Assembly: GCA_030267965.1 (NCBI GenBank)
Contig: BRYA01000382.1
Coordinates: forward strand, 1-52,553
Length of the DNA stretch: 52,553 nucleotides
Source of the DNA: Triparma columacea
Taxonomy: Eukaryota; Sar; Bolidophyceae; Parmales; Triparmaceae
Direction: 5' to 3'
Notes under the pieces: model-generated
Seen by the model: the letters and a program-made list of their open reading frames with translations, nothing else
Databases searched by the model: none
Told to the model about the DNA's origin: nothing
Position numbers and translations under genes: made by a program
Shown here: positions 43,511 to 52,553 of the stretch, one piece after another
How positions within the stretch are numbered: position 1 is the stretch's first letter
How the letters are laid out: every line of letters begins with the position of its first letter

Positions 43511-46500
43511 TCACTCACTCACTCACTCACACTCACACACACACACACTCCGCCCCCAAACCCCACGCATCCACAAACACGCAGGCGGCAATCTCGACTG
43601 CTTCCTATGTGTCTAGCAAGGTGAGGGCGGGGTTGTTGTAGTGCGTGTGTGTGGCAAAGTGAGAGGCAGACAGAGGCAGACCAGAGATAGACAGACAGAC
43701 AGACAGAGACAGACAGAGACAGATAGTCAGATAATGCTCACTACCCTTATTATACTGTTTGGACTCTACGACTTGAAAATCTCAGAGCCTCCTCTTTCTA
43801 ACCACCTTCCCCCCCCCCCCCCCCACTCTTCCCCACTCGCTTAGACCTCGCCTAAGAATCGGTTCAACTCAATGGCATCAACTTCTGACCCCCTCTTCGA
43901 GAAGAGACAGGAGCAGAGACGGAGGTCCCTGATCGCCACTGATTGCTGGACCGTTCGGCTCCACCCTGATTCTGGCGTGAACTTTTACGAGAATTCCGAT
44001 TCGCACGAAATGTCCTGGACCGACCCCTTCTCCTCGGAGATCGAGACCACCATAGCTGACGCGGTCGACCAGGTCGAGAACATGGAGACGAACCTCGACG
44101 AGCACGAACGGCTCGCCGGGTTTTCCCTCGCCCCTCCCCACAATAACCTTGGCAATGACGAGTGCGAGTACTCCTCGGATAGGATCCTCAACTTCTTGGA
44201 GAAGGAAAAGATCGAAGTTACAGAGGAGGACAACATAAAGGTGGGTCCAGTAACGCAAACGCTTCCGAAGCGGTGCTCGTTCCATTGCCATTCCCTTCCT
44301 TACACCCCTTCCCCCCTCTCCCCCCCTCCCTCCCTCCCTCCCGCAGCTCAAGTTCCCCGAGTACGTCGACCTGAAGCGCGAGATAGATGAAAAGCAATCT
44401 ATCGTCGTTAACGTCATTATGCCTACTGATTTGGGGGGGACCCTCCCCAAGCTCACTGTGTCTTGCCTCCTCAAGCAGACAGTGAACGACCTGCTTCTCA
44501 CAACCTTCAAGAAGTACAAGACCATGATGTCGAAGGCTCTCGACGACAACGGGACGGGGCGTTACATCTTCAAGATCTGCGGATATTTGGACTACCTGCT
44601 CCACAATGACTTCAAAATCGGCTCCTTCGACCACATCCTCTTGTGCCAGAGGAAGGGCATGAAGATCGAGCTGGAGCTCGTCAGGCTCAGTCCCGCTGAC
44701 CAAATGGACCTTGGACCCATACTTGGGACGACTTTGCAGGAGGAAGAGAGGGACGAGGAAAAGAAGATGGAGGAGCACTCCGACCTTGTGACCCACCATA
44801 GGAACGAGCGTCTCAGGGCGATCAAGAATTTGCCGCAGCAGCTGTGGCAAAGGAACTCCAAGTGGCCCTTCCGCGCGCTCGTGCGCGGGATCCAGGGGTG
44901 CCCCGGGGAGGAGCTCAATGTTAAGTCGCTCTTTGTTGAGATTGGCCTCTACTACAATGGGACCCTCATTGGCCCGACTGAGGGAGGCCAGCGCGCCGCG
45001 GCCCCAAACACCCAGCCAGGTGAGAGTCGATAAGGAGAACAAGAATGGGCCCCATTTAGCAGGCCCACCAGCGCAGCTCTCACCCACTTACGTGAATCCA
45101 ACCATCAACGCAACACTTCCTTGCGGTCGTCTTCTCTCCCCCACCCCCCCGCAGTCGACCCCCTCAAAACCTCCCACGTCCCCTATAGCAACGAGCCGAC
45201 GTGGCCTGGTGCTTGGCTGTCCTCCACAAAACACGAGGTCTCCCTCCTGCCCCCCTCGACCCGCGTTGGGTTCATGCTTTACGGAGTGCAGCCTGGCGGC
45301 AAGACCGTTCCAGTCGCTGGCGTCTGCGTGACCTTGGTGGATTTTCAGAACATCGTCTTGACTGGAGAGAAGGCCCTCAGGCTTTGGCCGCACCAAAAGC
45401 TCCAAGTCGCGAGGGACCCAGAGCTCGCCAATCCCAAATGTGAAAGGATGCCACACCTTGTCAACCTGGCTTCCGGGGTTGTCGGAGAGAACCCTGCCAA
45501 CGAAGCAGGAACTCTCCACGTCGTTTTCGACAGTTATAGGTGAGGCGATGAGCGGAGCGAGTCGCAGAAGGCTGCGTTTGTTGGTTTGAATGTCATCAAA
45601 GGTTGGAGTCGGAATACGATGCAATGCACCACGTAGCTAACCTTCCCCTCCGCCCCCCACCCCCCACCCCCCACCCCCCACCCCCACTCAAGCACCCCCG
45701 TCTTTGCGGAGTTCCCCTGCCTTGACGACGTCCTCAATGCTAAGGAGGAGGAAGGAAAGAGCAAGATGCTTCAAATCAAACCAAATCCCAACGACAAGGA
45801 GAAAGACGACATCAACAGGCTCGTCCGCACGGACCCCCTACACCAACTGACGCCCACAGAGAGGCATCTCCTATGGCTTTACAGAGACTATTGCTCCGTG
45901 TGGCCTGAGCTCCTTCCCAAGTACCTCATGTCGGTGTCGTGGGGGAGCCAGGGGTCGGTGAAGGAGGCAAGGAGCTTGCTGTCAAAGTGGAGAAAGTACC
46001 CTCCTGGGAGGGAGGTCGAGTACCTGGAAATGCTGGGTAAGAAAGGGGGGGACGAGGTCGCGGGGGGGGAGGGGCGACTGACGAAGCACACAAGGAAGAA
46101 TGAAGGGAGAATAAAGGAAGAATGAAACGAATTATATCTAACCCCCTCCCCCTCGTGCAGACATTAGCTACAGCGATCCAGTGGTCCGAGAGTTCGTGGT
46201 GAGGCAGCTCAACAGGATGAACGACTACAACTTTGACCAGTACTTGCTGCAGATGGTCCAGTGCCTCAAGTATGAGCCCTACCACGATTCCCCCCTCTCA
46301 AGAATGCTGCTCCGGCGTGCCCTCCAGTCCCCCTACAAAATCGGACACAATTTGTACTGGCTCCTGAGGAGCGAGATGCACAACGGCGATATCGCTGGCA
46401 GGTACGGCGTGCTCCTGAAGCTGTACGTCTCGAGGTGCGGACCCCACAGGGTGCATCTGCGACGACAGATCCAGGTCAACGACACCGTCCAGGTCATTGC

Positions 46501-47551
46501 AGAGAAGGTCAAGCAGGTCCCCAAGGCGTCTCGAAGCAAGTTCGCGGCCGACGAGCTTCAGAAGGTCGCCCACACCCTCCCCTCAAAATTTCAGCTTTGT
46601 CTTTCGCCTAGGATCGAGTGCAAGGGCCTGAAGAGCCACAAGTGCAAGGTCATGAGCTCAAAGAAGATGCCCATATGGCTTGTGTTCGAGAACGCCGACT
46701 CGAACGGGGAGGACTACCTGGCGATATTCAAGGCAGGCGATGACCTAAGGCAGGACTTAATGACACTCCAGCTCCTGAGGATCATGGACTACTTCTGGAC
46801 GAAACAGGGGCTCGACTTGAGGCTCAATCCCTACATGTGCTGCGCCACGGGGCACGATCTCGGAATGATCGAGGTCGTCAAGAACAGCGACACGACGGCT
46901 AGAATCCAGGTGGCCTACGGAGGCAAGAACATGGGGGCCTGGAGGGATACCCCCATCGATATGTTCTTGAGGGAAAACAACAAGGACGCAAAGTACTACA
47001 CCGCAGTCGACAACTTCGTGCATACCTGCGCGGGGTACTGCGTCGCCACTTACGTCCTGGGCATCGGCGATAGGCACGCCGACAACATCATGATAACAAG
47101 GAGTGGACACCTGTTCCATATTGACTTTGGCCACTTCCTGGGGAACTTCAAGAGCAAGTTCGGATACAAAAGGGAGAGAGCCCCCTTCGTCTTCACCCCG
47201 GAGATGGCCTACGTGATGGGGAACAAGGATACCACCTTTGGCTTCCCTGACTGGATGATGAAGGGCAAGGACCCAAGGATTGGCTTCCCAGAGTTCGAGA
47301 AGATGTGCTGCCAGGCCTACAACGTCTTAAGGGAACACTCCAACCTGCTCATCAACCTCTTCATCCTCGTCACCCCGGCAGCCATGCCAGAGCTGCTGGA
47401 AAAGAATGATGTAGAGTACCTTAGGGATATGCTCAGCTGCGAGTTGACCTCGGCCCAGGCTGACAAGAAATTCAAGGGGGAAATCGCAAAGAGTTTGAGG
47501 ACCGTTAGCAGGAGGTTCGACAACTGGATACACAACATGAAGCACGGTTAG
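43143..47551 (+). CDS. Class I-type phosphatidylinositol 3-kinase with two N-terminal WW domains
   Basis: Seven exons: 43143-43283, 43585-43620, 43845-44240, 44347-45019, 45155-45539, 45693-46036, 46161-47551; all phases agree; 1,121 residues. WW1 is residues 3-28 (WVEIPNG..YYFND..ST..PP); WW2 about 92-121 (WTVRLHPDSGVNFYEN, W117, P120). A Ras-binding-like domain follows (192-310; GRYIFKICGYLDYLLHN), then C2 (about 325-500), helical domain (LTPTERHLLWLYRDY) and kinase. ATP-binding FKAGDDLRQD (Lys 849), catalytic GIGDRHADN (Asp 962), HIDFG (Asp 980). The activation loop KRERAPF has the basic residues of class I enzymes, which phosphorylate PtdIns(4,5)P2, unlike class III. There is no p85-binding domain; the WW pair takes its place and should bind Pro-rich partners. 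Exon 2 is a 36-base microexon. The kinase assignment is firm; the WW calls are fairly good. Confidence 0.92.
43480..43549. repeat. CA / CACT microsatellite in PI3K intron 1
   Basis: (CA)n from about 43480 to 43506, then (CACT)n to about 43530, then CA-rich again. It lies between exon 1 and the microexon. Confidence 0.95.
43660..43728. repeat. CAGA-type microsatellite in PI3K intron 2
   Basis: Runs of CAGA and CAGAGA units between the microexon and exon 3. Confidence 0.9.
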
Positions 47552-48728
47552 AGGGTTGATGTGGCTGGGGGCATGAGTGGGTTAGGAACTTTCTGGGAGG
47601 GAAGGGGGGGGTGGGATTGGAAGCGGGGGGTGGATAACGCAGTAAGGTTGCATTGAAAAGAAACACGTTTTCTCGTTAGAAAAAGAAGAATAAAAGCGGG
47701 AGTTACGCTACTATCTCCTACGAAAACAAATCGCCTTTGCTCGCAACATTTTTCAAAAGTCTTCTAAATTCTTTACTGATATCTCAATATCTTTATGTTT
47801 GTATCAGACCTTCTAAATTGATTTCAAAATGTACAACAATCCATATAGCAAAATATTTTGCACCTGAGAAATTTCAAATAATTATTTAGGAACTATAAAC
47901 ATACGATAATATTCAAATCATAAAATATTTGAGATAATTGCATATATAAAGTTACATTTGAGACATTAATAAAATTATATTCTTGAGATATCAAAACAAG
48001 TTTTATATTATCATATATACCAAATTAGTTTATAATATTGATTGTTAATAACAATATATATTTTGTAGATATAAAATAGACAATTCAATTTTTCCGATTT
48101 TCGATTTGCAAGTGCACATCCTTAACCACAAAATTAATCTAGTGTACGACTACCTAACACCAAATAATAGGACTTCAGCTCATTTCGACATCAAACTCCA
48201 CACAAAACCTTCCTCGTTGAAGCAAAACTTCCCCGAGGCCATCCCCAACACTCCCCCCTCGCCGCAACTGGTTTTACTGGTTTTGTTGATCTCCCCCATT
48301 AGGACATCTCGCACCCCGTAACTCACCTTTTGCATTCATCTACGACTCCCACCAGAACCTCGTTGCATATTTGACTCCCCCGCTGTCCAACAACCACAAC
48401 ATTGTCCATCCTGACCTGAGCCCTCCTTCTCCAGGTTCATTCCTAAGCTTGCGGACAGCATATTTGTCAAGGTAAGTGAGGCTGGGGGGGGAGGAGGGGA
48501 ATATGAAGATGCTTCGACGCCTTCGCAAACCTTTTCATTGTGGAGATCAGTGGTTGAAGAACACAGCAGATGGCAAGACTGTTGGACACAATGGCGCCTT
48601 TTTGGCAATATCTTGGAACTGGTCGTAAATATCATATGAAGCTCGACTTACCTTTCACTAAGCTCACCGCACCTAGTTATCCGCCCTTGCACGCGTTAGA
48701 TACCAAGAAATCCAATTTTAGTGTAAAA
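47552..48728. other. Intergenic region with an A/T-rich island
   Basis: About 47735-48110 is strongly A/T-rich (rich in AATATT-, ATATAA- and TTTAAA-like strings), in contrast to the G/C-rich surroundings. From 48300 to 48640 a + strand frame reads NSPFAFIYDSHQNLVAYL and is bounded by a good donor (CAAG|GTAAGTG at 48472); it may be an exon remnant, but I cannot connect it to a gene. Confidence 0.45.
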
Positions 48729-51700
48729 ATGAGCACTAAAGACACCCCCCAGCAGGAGGACAAGCACATTGTAGCCAGCATCGACGTCGAGCATGGCCTC
48801 AAGGACCATGAAAAACCCATCGACATCGCCAGCGGGGCGAGTGAGGGGATATTTGGTGCTCCTGAAGATGTTATTAACTCTATCGATGACAATAATATGG
48901 ATAATGGACGGGTTTTTTGCGTGGACGATTCTCCTGACGGCCTTGGTGGCAACAAAAATTCGGTTGAGGAAAATGCCGAGGGAAACGAAGCGTCTCTCGT
49001 AGGCATCGGTGGAGCAACCCAGACTGATGAGGAGATTGACCAAGCTGCACTAGAGGCGCTCACCAACATAATTAGGAACGAGCCACAAGATTACACCGAA
49101 GATGAGAAGCAGGCAATCAGGAAGGGGATGGAGCTCTGTGAGAAGTGCGAGAAGGGAGAGAAGTTTCACGATTTGAGGAGTCCTGATGAGAGGGTCAAGA
49201 TGAAGCTAGTTCATGTCGATGGGGCAAGCAGTGGGACTGGTGTTGCCACTACTGTGGTTGATGCTAGTGTGGAGGAGTGTGCTGCAAATGAGTTCTATTT
49301 TGATTCAAGAGAATTCCGTAAAACTTCAAAGGAACGAGGAATCACAGAGTACCACATCAAAAACTCCAATGGTCACACCTGCTTCTTCATCTCTACAAGG
49401 GACCTTGATCTCCCTGGTTTTGCTCTTCGTGATGGGAGACTTAAAGTTACCTGGTTCAAGCAACAGGATGGCAAAGCTATTATTGATGTTGCAGACACAG
49501 ATGAGCTACAGGTAGACTTTCCAGTGAAGGCTGGGAATGCTTTAGTAAAGAGTCATATAGTATGGGTGTTTGAGCCGCTTGGCCCTATTGGAGGTGTGCC
49601 ACAAACATCAGTGACCTTCATTACAAAAGTAGACCTTGGTGGTGTATTCTTCTCCTCCATTGTGAATAAGCTTGCACCAAGGTTTCTTGCACAAGTCTCA
49701 GACTTGAGGAAGAAGTTTGACAAGAGCAGAGATATTGACGGCTTTAAGCTGCTCCAGACAGTGGATATCATCAACAATGAGATCCAGGAATACACTGACG
49801 AGGAAGACGCGCTAATTAGCGACGGCAAGAAGTTCTATATGGATTGCAAGACAAGTAAGAAATTCAAGAAATTGAAGAGTCCAGATCCCAGGGTGAAAAT
49901 GAAAGCTGTGCACCTTGAGGGCGAAAGCCTTGTTACAGGCATGTGCGAGGCTGTTGTCGATGCTTCACTTGCAGAATGTGTGGCTTACGAGTTCATCAAG
50001 GATTCAAGGCAGAGACAGGCCAAACTTGGGAAGAAGTACAAGGCAATCGAAACAAAGAAATTGAGTGGCCACTCACAACTCTATTTAAATAGGAGAAGTC
50101 TTGGGGTACGAGGGCTTTCTGATAGGGAGGGGAGAAGCTTTATTTGCTGGCAAAAGGAAGAAAGAGACAAGGTCTGTTGGACCGTGTACAAGGACACCGA
50201 CTTGCTTGATAAAGATTTCCCATTGAGCTCTCAAACTGTGCTTGCAACAGTCAGAACTACGTGGATGTTTGAAGCACTCACAGCCATTGGTGGCGTTCCC
50301 CAGACTAGAGTCACATTTGCTTCAAAGGTGGACATCAAGGGCTCTGTGCCAAGTTTTATCATGAATCGCTTGTCAACCGGGTATGCAAACAACATGATTG
50401 AATTGCAGAAGAAGTTTCACCAGAGTGATGACAAGATTGACAGGGCTGCGCTGGAATACCTTGCAAATATCATCAAGAATGAACCTCAAGATTACACAGA
50501 GGAGGAGGAGAAGGCAATTAGGAAGGGTAAGGAATTCTATGAGAAGTGTAAGGAGGGAAATAATTTCGATGATATGAAGAGTCCTGACGAGAGGGTCAAG
50601 ATGAAGCTAGTTCATGTCAATGGGGCAAGCAGTGGGACTGGTTTTGCCACTACTGTGGTTGATGCGAGTGTAGAGGAGTGTGCTGCAAGACAAGTATCCG
50701 TATTGAACAGCAGAGAGACCAGAAATGATGTAAATAAGAAATGGGGACTGACTTTCTTCAAAACCATCAATGTGAACCCCCACACTCTCTACTACATCTC
50801 AACAAGGGACCTTGGTCTCCCTGGAATTGCTCCTCGTGATGGGAGGAGTAAAATTACCTGGTTCAAGCAAGATGACGGCAAAGTCATCATTGATGTTGCA
50901 GACACAGACAAACTTCAGGTAGACTTTCCAGTGAAGGCCAGGAATATTTTAGTAAAGATTCACACAGTTTGGGTCTTTGAGCCACTTGACCCCATTGGAG
51001 GTGTGCCACAAACATCAGTGACATTCATAACAAAGGTAGATCTTGGTGGTGTCTTCTTCTCCTCTATTGTGAACAAGATTGCACCAAGGTTTCTCACGAT
51101 AGTCTCAGTTTTGAGGAAGAAGTTCGACAAGAGCAAAGTGATTGACGCCTTCAAGAGACAGCAGATCATTGAAAAGTTTGAGGAAATTGCAGTTGAGGGA
51201 GCATCAGGGATTGAAAGTCACTTTGACGAGATTGATGGAGCTAAAGAGATCAGTAGTGGGTTGACTGGGCAGACAAAGATAAAGGCAGAAAAGGGAATGG
51301 GTTGGGGGAACACTTCAATAACTGTGAGAGCATCCCACAAGGAAGTTGCAGCATTCTTCTGGGGCCTTAAAAGTGGAGTTGAATCCCAGCTTGTGATTCA
51401 CAGAGTTAACAACAGGACACTTGTAATTACAATTGAACACAAAGGGCATCTCACAGCTGTAAGGTTCTCTGACGCTGGCCAGATGAAGACAGAAGTAGAA
51501 ATGATGACTAGACATGAGGGTTTAGGAAAGGCTGCCACCAAACAGAGTGTAATTAAGCACCTGAGCATGGCAACTGATACTGCTTACTACTTCAACAATC
51601 TACTCAAGAGCACTGAAGCAGGGGAACAGGATGGGAGGAGATTTGGAGAGCAGCTAATGGAGCGAGTGAAGAAAAGGAGTGTTGGGGACAGTAAAGTAGA

Positions 51701-52553
51701 GGTTGTAAGGGACTTTATTGCTGCTAATAGAGCACTGAGAGAGATTACAGAGCAGCATGGTTTCATGAGAACTATGCTATATGCTGTGGTTATGAACAAA
51801 TTTAAAAGGAGAGCAACAAACGAGGGAGAAGTTAAGAGTGAGAAGGAAGCCAGGGGATGGGAGATGGGGAGTGCAATGACAGCAACAATGTTGACCACAG
51901 CAACTGCAGCACATGCAGTAGATGAATGGGCCCATCAATTCACTGAAGTGCGAGAAGTCATGAATGAACAACCTTGGTTAAGGCCCATGCTTGAGGAGAT
52001 TGTTATGCACCTATTTATGAAGTCTAACTTAGGCTTAAAGGCAAGGGTGACTGTTGGTGCTGCCACAAGCATGCTTGATTTGGTGACTGATGTGTATGTG
52101 ACGAACATGTTTTGGAGAGATAAGAAGTATGGGTACTTTAAGGCTTCTTTGGCAAGTTTGGTTGTGTCAATTGGGATTCAGATGTTTTTTGTTTGGTTGC
52201 AGAACAGAAAGTTGGGGATGTTGAGGGTGATTAGGGAGTGGTTTCCTATTTTAATTGGGTTTAAACCTGCTGTCGATGCTTACAGGGTTGCAAAGGGAGA
52301 AAATCAAGAGGCTGGCACTGCAGTTGACCCAATGGTTGAGATGACTTACATGAAAGCGATTGAGATGTTTGCTGAGGCAATCCCTGGAGTGATCATCCAA
52401 CTTATGGCTATAGCAACCAGTGACGGAGATGTTGGAACTTCAGCATGGCTTTCAGTTGCAGTGTCAGCAATTACAACAGGTTTTGCCTCAGCAACAATTA
52501 GTTATGACTGGGACACAGACCCTGGTAAGAGAGAAAAGGCACCAGACTTCTAT
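48729..52553 (+). CDS. START-repeat protein with XK-related-like membrane region (3' end outside window)
   Basis: Open from ATG 48729 through the last base: 1,275 codons without a stop, so the gene is truncated by the window. After an acidic N-terminus come three START/Bet v1-like lipid-binding modules at about residues 99-341, 343-571 and 571-813. Each has a helical leader (EPQDYTEDEKQAIRKG), VKMKLVHV, a TTVVDASVEECAA strand, ISTRD, and ...GGVPQTSVTFITKVD ending in the long C-terminal helix. A fourth, degenerate module (about 814-945) follows. From about residue 1100 a multi-pass region (LDLVTDVYVTNMFW, SLVVSIGIQMFFVWLQ, IEMFAEAIPGVIIQLMA) resembles XK-related scramblase-type proteins. Lipid binding and membrane lipid handling are inferred. 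Modules 1 and 3 are almost identical except for one patch. Mid-protein splice sites were not needed. Confidence 0.8.
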   Translation, partial: MSTKDTPQQEDKHIVASIDVEHGLKDHEKPIDIASGASEGIFGAPEDVINSIDDNNMDNGRVFCVDDSPDGLGGNKNSVEENAEGNEASLVGIGGATQTDEEIDQAALEALTNIIRNEPQDYTEDEKQAIRKGMELCEKCEKGEKFHDLRSPDERVKMKLVHVDGASSGTGVATTVVDASVEECAANEFYFDSREFRKTSKERGITEYHIKNSNGHTCFFISTRDLDLPGFALRDGRLKVTWFKQQDGKAIIDVADTDELQVDFPVKAGNALVKSHIVWVFEPLGPIGGVPQTSVTFITKVDLGGVFFSSIVNKLAPRFLAQVSDLRKKFDKSRDIDGFKLLQTVDIINNEIQEYTDEEDALISDGKKFYMDCKTSKKFKKLKSPDPRVKMKAVHLEGESLVTGMCEAVVDASLAECVAYEFIKDSRQRQAKLGKKYKAIETKKLSGHSQLYLNRRSLGVRGLSDREGRSFICWQKEERDKVCWTVYKDTDLLDKDFPLSSQTVLATVRTTWMFEALTAIGGVPQTRVTFASKVDIKGSVPSFIMNRLSTGYANNMIELQKKFHQSDDKIDRAALEYLANIIKNEPQDYTEEEEKAIRKGKEFYEKCKEGNNFDDMKSPDERVKMKLVHVNGASSGTGFATTVVDASVEECAARQVSVLNSRETRNDVNKKWGLTFFKTINVNPHTLYYISTRDLGLPGIAPRDGRSKITWFKQDDGKVIIDVADTDKLQVDFPVKARNILVKIHTVWVFEPLDPIGGVPQTSVTFITKVDLGGVFFSSIVNKIAPRFLTIVSVLRKKFDKSKVIDAFKRQQIIEKFEEIAVEGASGIESHFDEIDGAKEISSGLTGQTKIKAEKGMGWGNTSITVRASHKEVAAFFWGLKSGVESQLVIHRVNNRTLVITIEHKGHLTAVRFSDAGQMKTEVEMMTRHEGLGKAATKQSVIKHLSMATDTAYYFNNLLKSTEAGEQDGRRFGEQLMERVKKRSVGDSKVEVVRDFIAANRALREITEQHGFMRTMLYAVVMNKFKRRATNEGEVKSEKEARGWEMGSAMTATMLTTATAAHAVDEWAHQFTEVREVMNEQPWLRPMLEEIVMHLFMKSNLGLKARVTVGAATSMLDLVTDVYVTNMFWRDKKYGYFKASLASLVVSIGIQMFFVWLQNRKLGMLRVIREWFPILIGFKPAVDAYRVAKGENQEAGTAVDPMVEMTYMKAIEMFAEAIPGVIIQLMAIATSDGDVGTSAWLSVAVSAITTGFASATISYDWDTDPGKREKAPDFY

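Noticed and set aside
48330..48640. Short gene or retroelement fragment (frames NSPFAFIYDS and HSRWQDCW)
   Set aside because: One donor looks good, but there is no start, no clear partner exon and no family match; described only in the intergenic entry.
1..52553. tRNA, rRNA or other structured RNA genes
   Set aside because: Scanning by eye for T-loop (GGTTCGAATCC-like) and rRNA landmarks found no convincing candidate; a covariance-model scan would be decisive.

Overview
This is a eukaryotic nuclear window. Genes lie on both strands and carry short GT-AG introns (about 65 to 310 bases) whose flanking codon phases match in every model below. It most likely comes from a photosynthetic stramenopile (ochrophyte), in the range of diatoms, bolidophytes/Parmales or pelagophytes. 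The best evidence is a fucoxanthin chlorophyll a/c-binding (FCP/LHC) gene whose precursor starts with a signal peptide ending in ASAFAP, the targeting motif of secondary red-lineage plastids. Large membrane proteins with beta-helix plus ephrin-receptor-like Cys repeats, and START-repeat proteins, also fit such algae. I cannot fix the genus.

Layout. 1-900: an almost G-free, tandemly repeated, subtelomere-like stretch. 937-5794 (-): large receptor/channel-like membrane protein. 6388-8943 (-): modular protein of unknown function with 55-residue repeats. 8944-10005: non-coding, with an imperfect direct duplication. 10006-11565 (-): F-box-like plus concanavalin A/LamG-like protein. 12060-12921 (-): secreted GLG1-type Cys-rich protein. 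It is head-to-head with 12930-17772 (+), a FAN1 DNA-repair nuclease that carries a PNKP-type 3'-phosphatase domain nested inside its VRR-NUC catalytic core; this is the most striking find. 17898-18838 (-): FCP antenna protein. 19823-22953 (+): TFIIS-N/LW plus two RRMs. 23030-26116 (+): YbaK-like, ankyrin and DEDDy 3'-5' exonuclease fusion. 26429-28153 (+): RING-H2 protein. 28351-29639 (-): PHO88/SND3 fused to ankyrin repeats. 29947-40143 (+): a giant (about 3,117 residue) WD-like, coiled-coil protein. 40315-41037 (-): unknown. 41653-42884 (-): secreted, possibly GPI-anchored Cys-rich protein. It is head-to-head with 43143-47551 (+), a class I-type PI3-kinase with two N-terminal WW domains. 48729-52553 (+, cut by the window end): START repeats followed by an XK-related-like membrane region.

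The genes do not form one pathway. Their shared property is unusual domain fusion: nuclease with phosphatase, exonuclease with ankyrin and YbaK-like domains, ER-targeting factor with ankyrin, PI3K with WW, and START with XKR. Exon boundaries were read by eye from splice consensus and phase; no alignment or search was run, so family calls rest on motif recognition.
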